Positions 23,775 through 34,647 of a DNA stretch of 64,000 nt are shown here, piece by piece. The stretch spans positions 24,916,876 through 24,980,875 of the forward strand of contig NC_092567.1 in NCBI RefSeq assembly GCF_037975245.1. Reading direction: 5' to 3'. The stretch's first letter is position 1. Each line of letters begins with the position of its first letter. Position numbers and translations under genes: made by a program. A model generated the notes under the pieces. That model did not search any database and was not told where the DNA came from. It saw only the letters and a program-made list of their open reading frames with translations. The DNA is from Apostichopus japonicus. Its lineage: Eukaryota; Echinodermata; Holothuroidea; Aspidochirotida; Stichopodidae.

Positions 23775-26700
23775 CGTGAAAAGTAACTTTGCCTATTATA
23801 TACTGTACTCCTGACCCTAAACTTGGTAACCTGCCACCAGTCTTAAAACCTGATTGTTACAAGCAACGGTGTCCTGTTTTCTAAATATACAATATTACGC
23901 ATAACGTAGGCCTGTGAGGTAGTAAGGTTAGCGTCGTGTGTTGCTACACAAATCAATTAGCTGTAAGGCAAATCTGACATATGAGTTCTAGTTGTTCTGT
24001 GGTTCCACCTAACAGAGATAATGGCGCCATTCCAAAATAAGCATCCACTTCTGGTTACACTTTCGAGTGCTGTTCAACTTCTTACTGACAGTGGCGTCCC
24101 CAAGGGTGGGGGGGGGCCTGGGGAAACGTGCCCTCCCACAATACCCCAATGCGTTTTGTAGTGTTAAAAATTACTGAAACAAAAACGTTCTTTACAAAGG
24201 ACGAAACGTATTATGTTCATCAGTTAAACTTCATTCAACCGACCATCACAATAACCAGTTAATTGTTTTCTCACTAACAAGGAGGCCCCTGCGTGAACCG
24301 CTAGTGCTTGAACTTTACTACTACCCTGCATGAATTTAAATTTTCAACACTCTTCTCCAAGTTGTAAACTTTCCCAGAACCCTCTTGAGATGGAGGGGCT
24401 GAAGTATGGTTCCGCACCAACTTTTCAAGCGGGAAACATTTTTTTTCTTCTCTCATAATGGATAATCACCTGATAGCATGCACCAAATTGCATCTTCGGA
24501 CCCTTAAGTTATTTAAAAACAGTACTCAGAGCAAAGGGTTAATTTCCATTTTTGTATAACTTTTTGATCCGCCTCAATTCCTCAATTAAAAACATGAATA
24601 TCGGACAGACTAAGCCCGAAATTTCTTGAACATAAAGTTACGTCAAAAAACAAAATTGATTTTTAGTCATTTTCTGCTTGTCAAAATTTAGGAAAAGGGT
24701 ATACAACCACACGGTATTTAGAGTATGATGAGACGAATTTCAAATAGGACAGAATTAGGTGTATTGGGTCGGAGTCAAAGGTCAATTGAGGCCTAAATTG
24801 TGTGGAAAAAAAAAATGTGCCACGGACTCTTCCTAAATCGACAGTCCGATCAAGGGGTTTAAACTTGGTGGGTATAGGTGCCTGATCATGTAAACTTGTG
24901 CATGCGTGATAGAACTTAAGTCAAAAGTCAATATACAAAATTGTTTCTTTTGGCCATGTTGTGCTTGTCATCATGTACCGTTATCTATGTCCAACATGGT
25001 GACGGAGGGACACTGAGCAATCTGGTGAAAAAGGTGCAGTATATAGAAGAGCAGCATGAGGAAACCAGTTATCTTTTTTCAAGTGAATGAAACTGCTGAA
25101 TATGATGCTGATGATGACAATAAGTCATTAATTCACACGGTATTTAGAGAATGATGGGGTAACTTTAAAATAGTACTTGTGTGAGTGGTTGTTAAGGGTC
25201 AAGGTCAACTGAGGTCAAATGTCAATTTGGCCTAACTTGTGAGAAAAAAAATGTGCCGCAAACTCCTGCTACACCGTAAGAATGGTCAAGTTCAAATGTA
25301 ACTGTCTGAACAAACGGCGTACTCTTTAGCAAAGTTAGGATGTTAAGAATAAAGTCATGAAGAGATGAGATATGCAGCTCCATGGATTGCCCTCTTATTG
25401 GTTGTTAACAGACCTTCATGTAACTCCATATCGTTTTATAAATATACGTTTTTAAAATACGTTTTTAAACAAATCAAACATCACGTAAGGAAAACAGCCG
25501 CATCTGAACGTGTGCCCCAAACGTACACCAATTCACACCATCGATGTTAGTTCATCATCTACATGTTTTTTGTTGTTGTTAATCTATGTTGATATCGTGA
25601 ACGTAACACTTTCTACTATCGACATTTTTTTTGCGACCCTTTTGGCGTGCCATATGTAAGTACTCCGTATACGTCCGTTCTTCAGTGTATTGACTTCTAT
25701 AATCTATACTAAATTTGGCCTAACACCATATCCAAATGTCTCGCGACTCTAATGAAGTTTCAGGTACTAGTACAGTTTTTATTGGAAGTGATCTAATAAA
25801 AGGCCAAGGCGTAATGTAAAGAGAATAGATTCGGTTGAGCCTTCCAATTTTTCATCTATTCTAGGTTTTTTTTCGCACAAGTTAGGCCGTACATTTTACA
25901 CATGTACCTAATTCGCTAATGTAAACAGCAAACTCAAAACTCCCGTTCAAACTCAACAGCAGCATCTTACACAGTGTAGGATGCGAAACTAAGATAAACG
26001 ACATGAAGAAAGAAGCACGAAATTTGCAGCAATGACATAATACTCCGCAACTCACACACAGGATAGTTGACATCGTGTAAAAGTAGTGGGACTAGAAATT
26101 TCTTACATGTCGCAAATAGTGTCAGTTTGGATGGCAAATAGATCGATTTCTGGATAGGCGTACTTATAAATCAATATTAAAGTTTATATTACTTCTGTGT
26201 AGTTCTCCTTTTTGTATTGAATAAATTCGAAAAAGTCGTACAGAATGCTGAGTTACAGTAATAGTTGAATCTACTTGAAGTTTTGTAGATAGTTGAATTT
26301 GGAGATGGGAAGTTGGAATTATAAGTCAAGATTACTGTTGAAAGAAAATATGCAGCCTGTAATTGGGATCTATAGTTGTTGGAATTCATGAGAAAGAATG
26401 CTGGTGAATCATAATCACTGTATGAACATTGTAGCTGTTAATTAAGGGTCATGCATTGGTTGGGACAGATATAGAAGGGGGGGGGGTAGTTCCAAAATAA
26501 AAAAGTAAGCTTTCAGTACGTGGTTGGGTACAAATTCAATTTGTTGCCTTGTGGGATTAAGATATACAATCCAGAATGGTTTGATTTGCAAAACTCACTC
26601 CATCCTCAACCTTCGTTGTTATCACACTTACTGTAAAACCCTGGGTAAAATAGGATAAATACCGAACTGTTTTTTTTTTATGCAGAAGAATTGAATGGGT

Positions 26701-26859
26701 GGTATCTGGGTATAGGTGTGTCAGGGTGAGGGTAATTACATAGGAAGAGAATTGGAAACAAGAGAAAAATTTTTTTAAAGAAAAACTTTAAAAGCCATTC
26801 AGGGAAAATTACGCTCATGATATCAGTATTTTGACTTGTAAGTCTCTTGTCAATTTCAG
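23775..26859. promoter_or_regulatory. Head-to-head interval of CSTPP1 and SAAL1
   Basis: CSTPP1 starts leftward at 23774 and SAAL1 runs rightward from an unseen first exon, so this interval must hold both promoters and may hold a shared one. The missing SAAL1 exon needs to end in ATGG, or at least in G, to complete the GAT codon at 26860. No convincing ATGG-donor site was found. From about 24090 there is repeat-derived sequence with GTGGCGTCCCC near 24093 and AGGTCAA-rich stretches at about 24770-24800 and 25190-25230. No TATA box is claimed. Confidence 0.4.
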
Positions 26860-29800
26860 ATAGGAACCCGTCTCCACCGTCCGAAGAGTTTGCCAATGGA
26901 AACGGAGAGTTATTAAGAGGTGACAGTATCGGTGACACGGTATTCAGTAAACATTGGGTCTTCACTTCCCTTATGACGCTGCTAAAGGTAAGATCAAGTG
27001 TTGCAAAATCAATTATACTAGTGTCACAGCTCGGTGTGTGAACAAGAAATAAGGACATGAACAAGTAGTTGAATTAAATGGTATATTAGATCTTCAACTG
27101 GCTAGATATCTACGGAGTACAGTGAGTGTGTCAGGGGATAGTAAGCTTGAGAGAACCGTGCTTACCATGGCTCCTACAGGTTGAATCACACTGAATACAA
27201 TTGGTGAAAGTTACATATATACTGTACTCTTTTACAATGGATGATAGAGGATGGGACAGGAAGTTACTCTGTCCACATATTTACTGTACCTTACTTCTTC
27301 AACAGAGGTTAAGCTACTGAGAAAATGACCACACATAGAGTATTAATTCTCATGTACTTTTCCTAAAAGGTGCATTGTTTTATGAATGCTTGAACTGTAA
27401 CTTTGAGACTGCTTCATTAACTTTCAAAGCTGTTTCTTTTTGTAATTTCAAAAGTGTTTCCTCTTTATAATTTCAAAGGCTGTTGAGAATGAAGATGAAG
27501 GTAAAACTGATGGAGAAAAAGAGGCTGCAAATCTCAGTGGAATTGAAATTGATAGTGACCTGGAGAATGACCTCTGTAAGCTGTGGGATATGACTGCAAA
27601 TGAGGTAGAAGATAAATTTATATTATTTTTTATAATAGTAATTATTATTATTATTATTATTATTATTATTTATTATTATTATTATTATTACTATTTATAT
27701 TATTATTATTATTATTACTATTATTATATATTATGATTTTAATCATTATTATTATTATTATTATTATAACTTTTAAGGACTGTTTAGAACTCAGTTGGCA
27801 GATAACAGTAACCCTGTGGTCACCTGTCAGAATATTGCTCTAGTCTCTATTTGTGTACAATTAATTCCGCAGTGTTTGTTAATTGTTTATTATTCTTTAT
27901 TTTCATCAGGATGTGTCACTCTTTCTGCAAGAATGGAAATCACCAGATATGCTCCTTTCTGTGATAGCAAAAACTAATGCACCAAGAGTCACTGTAAGTT
28001 TAATAGTCTGAGGAATGAGTAGCTGTAACTAATGCACCAAGAGTCACTGTAAGTTTAATAGTCTGAGGAATGAGTAGCTGTAACTAATGCACCAAGAGTC
28101 ACTGTAAGTTTAATTGTCTGAGGAATGAGTAGCAATAACTAATGCACCAAGAGTTACAGTAAGTTTAATGGTCTGAGGAATGAGTAACAAATTTACTGCT
28201 AGGTGACTCAATACATGTGTAAAACTGCACTAGCTTTACAAAGATGCATAACACAACCTTGTTTTTATTCCTTTTGAATTATGAATTCCTTTGATTAATT
28301 ATCTAACTCAGATCTCAACTTTCTTTGCTTCTTTCACCAGGAAATATGTATGGGTATATTAGGTAACATGGTTTGCACAGGATCAATCAGCAAATCTTTG
28401 TCAGAGAACGACAACCTCGTAACTCTGACCCTCTCCATGCTGAGTGGAAGGGATCCTCCCACGTTGGTGGAGACGTGTCGATTCTTGAACACCGCCCTCT
28501 CTCACCCAGGGAGCGCTAATCGGTGGCTCACCTTCATCAAAGAGGATGAAGAGGTCTTCCAAAACCTCGCTTTTATTCTGCAAAGCTCCACAAATAGTAA
28601 GTGTATAAAGGAAGAGGGTTCCTCTCACCTTATCCCCTCATACCCACACCCAACTGCAAATCAACTTCTTCACCAATCAAAATAAGGGGGAATCCATAAA
28701 GAGAAACAGATAAAGGTATAATCATAAAGAATCCCTAAAGAATTTTCAGTGACTAGCTAGGAGGTGAAGGGAGGTGGGAGATAATGCGGGGCGGGGGGAG
28801 GGGAGAGGGACTAAGAAATATAAAAACTATATAAATACCATCCTTATGTGCATGAATATGCATGTTGACTTCCCTCATTCTTAAGCATACATATACAGCT
28901 GAAATAATTCTACAAAACATGGTCCCATCCCCCCCCCCCCCCCAAACCTTCACCAACTTTCTCTACTAATTGATATGGTTCTGGGTTATAATGATATAAT
29001 GATACCTGATTAGAAAACTGAATTTCCCTTAATTTCAGAAGAAGACATTTCTTTGTTTTGTTTTACTCCCCCTGTTCTTATCAACAGTTGACCTTTTACA
29101 TAACACTGTGGACCTTATAGACTTAATTTTGGATTCCAGTGATGAGATCACAGAGAAGTGGAGCAGTCCATCGTTAATTGATGGCTTGGTAGAAGCATTT
29201 AAACAAGCAAGGTAAAGAATAAACATCAATCATTCCTAATTCAGTTTGACCTTCATGCAATTTTCTTTTTTTATTTCAGTGACTTTGTGTTTATTTTGAA
29301 GTTGAGGGGGGGGGGCGAGGGGGTGAGGCTGGGTGTAGGGCTGAGTTAGAAGATTACTGTCAACATTTTTTAATGAGAGGAATGCAGTTTGTTCTTCTTA
29401 GTTTTAACTGGAATCTCTTAACCATCGCTAAATGGTTTTTGTTTGGTGGAAGAGGGAAGGAAATCGTGGAGCAGTGAAATATTCATAAAAGTTAAATTTG
29501 AACATTTCAACTTTTTGGAATGGGATTCAACTCAGGCTAGAAATTGAGTGCAACAACCATACACAAATAAAACCAATGTTTTGTGTTGGAAATGGAGGGG
29601 AGGGGGCATTGGGGTTGGGAGGGACTGGAGAGGGAAAGGTGAGAGTAGACAAAATATTCATAGAAGTCAAACCTAAACTTATTTGAATGGGATACAACTC
29701 AGACTAGAGATTGAATGCAACAACCATACCCATGTAAAACCAATGTCTTGTGTTGGAAAGGGAGGGAGGGGGCAGTTGAGGTTATTACAATATATCTCAG

Positions 29801-32800
29801 AATAACATCGCAACTGATGGAGACACCCTTCTAGAGTTTTTCACAAAATAACACTATTTAAACAGGTAATTAATGAATATGATTTGGCTTTTATTGTGAT
29901 TTAGTTTTACAAGATTTGATCTGCAACCATTTCATTAGTATTAATGACCGGTTGAAACCCAATTACGAAACTTCTAACTTTCTCCTCATTATTGTAGATT
30001 GTACATTGTGGATTTCACTTCATCCTTGAGTAAATTTTTTTAAGTTATAGCTCTGTGTCTTATTTCATCTCAGGTCTGAGAGGAAGAGTACTTTGTCTGT
30101 TATCTTACATACCATTCAGTTAATATCAGTCACTTCTCTTGGCATCGACTGTTTAGGTGAGTAATGTGTTTAAGTTATAGCTCTATGTCTTATTTCATAT
30201 CTGGTCTGAGTGGAAGAGTACTTTATCTGTTATCTTACATACTATTCAGTTCATATATATATATATTTATACATATAAATGAGGATTGATAGAACTTTTT
30301 TGGTAAATCGCAGATAAGACCAATAGTTTTAACCAAATATTTCTCCTAGTTAGATTAAAGAAGATACAGTTATGTGCTAATTGCCAATAGGTTTGACCAA
30401 ATATTTCTCTTAGGTGAGATTGAATGAGATGCCAACTCAAATAATTTACTACCAATATCATATTCATGTTTGATAAACCAGACTCAAGTTGTGCGACTCT
30501 TAGCAGTCCAATACTGCAATATCCTCCTTTCACACAATTTGTTGTCTGTATCTTACAGTTAAAATGAATGAAACGATCATGCCGATTCTTGCCCAGTATA
30601 TATCTGATATCTGCGAAGAAGAGGTGATTGCCATAAAAGATCAAAAGAGGGCGCTAGCATCTTCCATCATTGTTGTCAACAGTCTCTTGAGAGATGAAGA
30701 CAAAGTTAGCAAGATTCTTTTCATTGGTAAGGCCGCTTTCGACACTATCTAAGCGGAGCACCGCCACTGGCTGGCGCGGAGCGTACAAATATTTTTTGAG
30801 TAAAGATACTCCCTAGATCGCCGGAAATGACCCTTTCCAGGCCTTGCTAATTTGCAGATAAACGAAGAATAAATAGGTGTCATCGCCATTTTGTCAGAAA
30901 ATTACACGAACAAAATGTGACAAATGTCAATAGGTAGATGAGAGCGCAATAAAAAAGTCAATAATTGCGAATAAGTAAAAGTGGTAAAAAGCTGAAAAGG
31001 GCGCCAGCAGTCCATTTGAGTCCATCAGGGGGGGCATCCCCCCCTGACTGTATGGACGCTCTGCCACTGGGTAAGGCTATTTGGTAGCAGCACTCAGTGA
31101 AGTGTTTAGCAGATGTATAGTATTGTATTTTTTTTGGCATATGTTGTCCAGTTACAGAGTTCTTGACAATTCATAATCATGGACGTTAAATATAAATCTA
31201 AGAGACTGACTTCGGTCAGCTTGCGGCTTTGATAAGCCGATGATGGCTTCTCCGCAAGTTCCTGCTTGCAGGAGGATCTAAAATACATACATAGATAAAA
31301 CACATCAAATAATAATTAAACAGTTACTTGATCATTGTAACAGAACCGAAACAGTGTAAAACAAGAAGAAGAAGAAGAAGGAAACAACTTAAAAGGAACA
31401 AGCTTGACAACTCCATTACAAAAGTTGACTTTAAATACTAGAAAATAAACATGTCATTAACAAAATGGACACTAAGGAAGAGCAGGGAAGCTGTGCCTCC
31501 TGCGACGAAAGCACCCAAGAAAGATTCTGTTCCCTTCTGTAACATAACCGAGGGAAACAATAGTATGCAGGTACAACCGTTTCCCCACCCCACCCACCCC
31601 CCACCATCCTCCCTATACATAAATAGTAGGTGATTATTTAAATTTATTACCCTATCATCGAAAATTGATAACTTAATCACTACCATCAACCAATCCAAAT
31701 TAATAAGTCTCATTTGCTAAGTACTTGGTTCAAATGAAAATTTCAAATGCAGATGCTTCTTTTCCACTACTCTCAAGTGCTTTTGTTTGGTAACATTTTA
31801 AAGATGGCCAGGGGTTCAAGACAGCTGCTTTTAGTATTTTCTTTTTCTCTGTTGCAGATTCTACCTCCAAGAAACTCCTGAAAAATCTCCTCAAACTTTT
31901 CCAAGTCGCTCAGAGAGATTACAAACGAGAACTTTCACAGAACTCTGGAGCGATTTTGGATAATGATGTGGATGGAAACTCTAATAATGCTTCAAAGGAA
32001 AATGAAACTAATCCTGTAGCGGTGATAACTGGAGATTGTGAAAGTTCCCATAATGCATCAGAAGGGACAGCGGTCGACTCTACTACACAGCTTCTACTGT
32101 CATCGTTGACGTCATTTGCTCGATTGCTTCTTGATCTATCTGTACAGGTGAACATGAATGTTAGACTAAGCAACATGATCATGTATATGTGCATTGTTTT
32201 CAAACATAAAGAGCTCCACCTAATTATAATCAGTTCTTTCAGGTGTATTACTATCCACAATGTGGCCTGCGTACAAATTAAAGGGGAGGGGGGACAGGGG
32301 GGAGAGGATGTGCATGGACAGAATTTACAAATCAAAGTGTTGTTGAATGAAATGGGGTAAGGATGGTTGTTGGGGAAGTTGGTGACAATGCTTGTTGACT
32401 GCAGTTTGGCACAGCATTGTGGACATTTTCAGGACAATGTCTGACAGGAATAATCTTAAAACTACAAAGCAGAATCAAAAAGTCTCTGCTTTGTAATATA
32501 AGATTATTCCTGTCAATATGAATAATTGAAAGTCCCAAGTTTTTTGTTGCAGGGGCATGATGGTAGGGTATGAAATGGGGGGGGGGGGAGGAATACAACA
32601 TTGAGTGGAAGAACCCTATTGTTTTCTGGGAGGTCAAACGTCATTGGGGGTCATCAGAGGTCAAATTGTGGAAACATGGAAATACCATATCTCATGAAGG
32701 AAAGCTTGGAATAATTTCATATTTAGTATGTAGTTGTGACACATTGAGTTCAAGACCCTTATTACTTTTGGTGGAGATGAAAGGTCATTTGGCATTACCA

Positions 32801-33532
32801 GGGGTCAAATTGTGGAAATCTTGTTATCCTTGCCATGTGCATGAATCATATTGAGAAGAAGTTTATTGTTTAATGTGGAGGTTAAAGGTCATCTGAGGTC
32901 ACCAGATGTCAAACACTGAAATCCTTGTAAACACTATATCTCAAGTTAGGAAGCATGGGGATTTAACTTGAGATATAGTGTTTACAAGTGGCATGCGGAT
33001 GCGTTATATTGAATAGAAAAACTGAATTGCTTTCGGTAGAGGTCAAAGGTCATCTGGGTCACCAGCAGTCAAACTCTGGAAACCATTTAAACATGATAGC
33101 ATATCTCATGGTAGAAATCAGGACATTTATATTATAATAGCTGTTTCTGGTGAATAAGCACCAGTATATTGCAAAGAAGTAATCGAAACTTCAATGCAGT
33201 TTTGATGTCTGGTTTTTCTGTTTCCTTTGTTTGTTTGCTTTTGTTTGGATCACAATGTCAGGCCCTCTAACGTTTGCATAGGCCTTTTGCAGTAGATTAG
33301 CAGCTTATTAACTTTGTTGTTCTGTGTCTCCCTGTATAAAATGAATTGAGGATCATGCTTGGATCACAAAGTCAGGCAGTCTTTTGCAGTAGATGAGCAG
33401 TCTGTTAACTTTGTTGTTCTGTTTCTCCCTGTATAGAATGAGGATGTCCAGGAAGCTCTTCAGGATAAATTTGAAGAAGGTAAAGATATCACCTGTCTGG
33501 AGCTACTGAGGGAGCTGTTGGATTCGACGTGA
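26860..33532 (+). CDS. SAAL1: SAAL1 orthologue (serum amyloid A-like 1)
   Basis: Exons: 26860-26987, 27479-27604, 27910-27993, 28341-28596, 29088-29211, 30074-30156, 30559-30726, 31858-32147, 33437-33532 (TGA). All phases agree. With an upstream ATGG the protein is 452 residues, near the ~474 of vertebrate SAAL1. The N-terminus DRNPSPPSEE, then GDSIGDTVFSKHWVF, LCKLWDMTANEDVSLFLQEW, EICMGILGNMVC and DPPTLVETCRFLNT match the family closely in order. SAAL1 is an all-helical, ARM/HEAT-like protein described as promoting fibroblast proliferation; its biochemical role is poorly defined. The section encoded at 31858 has an acidic, Asn/Ser-rich insert. The gene is unusual in having duplicated splice sites after exons 27910, 30074 and 30559 and before 33437 (see findings). 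The first coding exon was not located. Confidence 0.88.
27625..27770. repeat. (ATT)n microsatellite
   Basis: A nearly pure TTA/ATT trinucleotide run in a SAAL1 intron, starting about 20 nt after the donor at 27605 and broken by a few substitutions. Confidence 0.85.
27972..28191 (+). repeat. Four 55-bp tandem copies of a SAAL1 exon end plus donor
   Basis: Units start at 27972, 28027, 28082 and 28137. Each carries the last 22 nt of the preceding SAAL1 exon (AACTAATGCACCAAGAGTCA in the first three) followed by the donor GTAAGTTTAAT; the fourth unit has GTTACA. The copies are nearly identical, so the expansion is recent. Confidence 0.9.
29490..29790. repeat. Tandem duplication in a SAAL1 intron
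   Basis: Two copies roughly 190 bp apart, marked by ATATTCATA, GAATGGGAT, CAACTCAG and GCAACAACCATAC, each ending in a G-rich tract (about 29594 and 29761). Confidence 0.75.
30045..30256 (+). repeat. Partial duplication of a SAAL1 exon and its acceptor
   Basis: 30045-30132 (intron end, acceptor and first ~59 nt of the exon at 30074) is repeated 124 bp downstream at 30169-30256. The copy keeps GGAAGAGTACTTT and TGTTATCTTACATAC, but its acceptor CTCAG has become TCTGG, so it should not be spliced in. Confidence 0.88.
30726..31077. mobile_element. hAT-type MITE inserted at a SAAL1 splice donor
   Basis: The 8-bp direct repeat GGTAAGGC at 30726-30733 and 31070-31077 flanks 336 bp of sequence closely similar to the element at 63188-63568. 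The right end (GACGCTCTGCCACTG) is the family's terminal inverted repeat. About 54 bp of the left end, including the left TIR, are absent, so the repeat abuts internal sequence (CGCTTTCGACACTATC). The TSD contains the donor used by the SAAL1 exon ending at 30726. Confidence 0.75.
32442..32516. repeat. Imperfect hairpin in a SAAL1 intron
   Basis: GACAGGAATAATCTTA and CAAAGCAGA on the left pair with TCTGCTTTG and TAAGATTATTCCTGTC on the right, leaving a short loop near 32478-32488 and a small mismatched patch in the stem. Confidence 0.7.
32630..33080. repeat. Diverged AGGTCA-rich repeats
   Basis: Four or so degenerate units of about 125 bp, recognised by AGGTCAAA, GGTCATC, TTGTGGAAA and ATATCTCA. 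A perfect direct repeat of AGGTCA with one-base spacing (AGGTCAAAGGTCA) lies near 33039-33051. The same vocabulary occurs in the array at 34.7-37.5 kb. Confidence 0.65.
32924..32988. repeat. Perfect 25-bp inverted repeat
   Basis: The arm 32924-32948 (begins CTTGTAAACACTATATC) is exactly complementary to 32964-32988 (ends GATATAGTGTTTACAAG), with a 15-nt loop. It sits within the AGGTCA-rich repeats of a SAAL1 intron. Confidence 0.9.
33247..33447 (+). repeat. Duplicated splice-acceptor region of the last SAAL1 exon
   Basis: GGATCACA, TTTTGCAGTAGAT, TTAACTTTGTTGTTCTGT and CTCCCTGTATA occur twice, at about 33247-33352 and 33361-33447. The downstream copy ends TATAG and AATGAGGATG and is the real acceptor. 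The upstream copy ends TATAAAATGAATTGAGG and has lost the AG. Confidence 0.85.
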
Positions 33533-33669
33533 TGAAATCCTACTACAGAATCATTCCTTCATTTCATTGGTTGAAATCCTTCCCGTCATATATGGAGCTG
33601 AACTTTATAATAGATAATTGACCTAGTAATAAGTCAAGGATTTTAAGTGAGATATTCAGCTGCATTTCT

Positions 33670-34019
33670 GTTGTGTAATGGAGTCATTACTTGAGTGTTG
33701 TGTAATGGAGTCATTACTTGAGTGTTGTGTAATGGAGTCATTACTTGAGTGTTGTGTAATGGAGTCATTACTTGAGTGTTGTGTAATGGAGTCATTACTT
33801 GAGTGTTGTGTAATGGAGTCATTACTTGAGTGTTGTGTAATGGAGTCATTACTTGAGTGTTGTGTAATGGAGTCATAACTTGAGTGTTGTGTAATGGAGT
33901 CATTACTTGAGTGTTGTGTAATGGAGTCATTACTTGAGTGTTGTGTAATGGAGTCATTACTTGAGTGTTGTGTAATGAAGTCATTACTTGAGTGTTGTGT
34001 AATGGAGTCATTACTTGAG
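33670..34019. repeat. 27-bp minisatellite in the SAAL1 3' UTR
   Basis: About 13 nearly identical units of 27 bp (core GTGTAATGGAGTCATTACTT). Because 27 is divisible by three, both strands stay open over the array and give apparent repeat proteins. These are artefacts of the repeat. Each unit contains the near-palindrome AATGGAGTCATT. Confidence 0.92.
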
Positions 34020-34436
34020 TAACTCAGACTTGTTCTTCTAGTTATTGAATTATTCTCTGTTATTCTGTTTGGTTCTTCTACTCTTCTGGCTATGCGGTAT
34101 TTACCGTGTTATTGATTTAGTCCCAGGCATCAAAGTGGGCCGCGTGTGAGCCTGCAGGCAGGCCAGCCATATGTGGTTTTGTAGGATCGGACGATAAGTT
34201 TTCAGTGGTATGTGAAAAAGTGGAGGTGCAGGTGGAGGTTGATGTGGTTTTGTCTCCTGTAGTGGTCTGTTCGAGTCTGTATACCAAAGTTTAGCTGTAA
34301 AGTTTTCTATCTGTAGGGTGGGTCACGTTAAAACACATTCTGAAAACAGAGTTAAATGACATGCCAATATGATATTAGCACAGGACCAGGCAATATGTGA
34401 TGTTAAATTGAGGAATGACATCAGATAAGATTATAA

Positions 34437-34442
34437 AATAAA
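34437..34442 (+). terminator. Possible poly(A) signal of SAAL1
   Basis: AATAAA about 900 nt after the TGA at 33530-33532, downstream of the 27-bp minisatellite, with another A-rich GGAATAAAA just after. It is placed only by motif. Confidence 0.35.
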
Positions 34443-34647
34443 GTTGGAATAAAACCATATTATTTGATGTATGCATATATTATTTTATAGTGGGTCATGA
34501 ATTATTTTACGAGAGCTACGTAGAATAAAGTGACAGCTTGAATAAACCCAAAAGTTTCGGCATAAAAGCAAGTCAATCCACTGTAATAACAACTATCAAA
34601 CCAGATAAGTTTTTTTATTTATATTAATATTTTTATCTCTATTTTTT

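Noticed and set aside
33643-34011. Long repeat-protein frames on both strands (122 codons minus, 66 codons plus)
   Set aside because: They exist only because a 27-bp satellite without stops is divisible by three; the array is in the SAAL1 3' UTR.
33670-34019. CRISPR-like array
   Set aside because: Units are contiguous with no unique spacers, and the DNA is eukaryotic.
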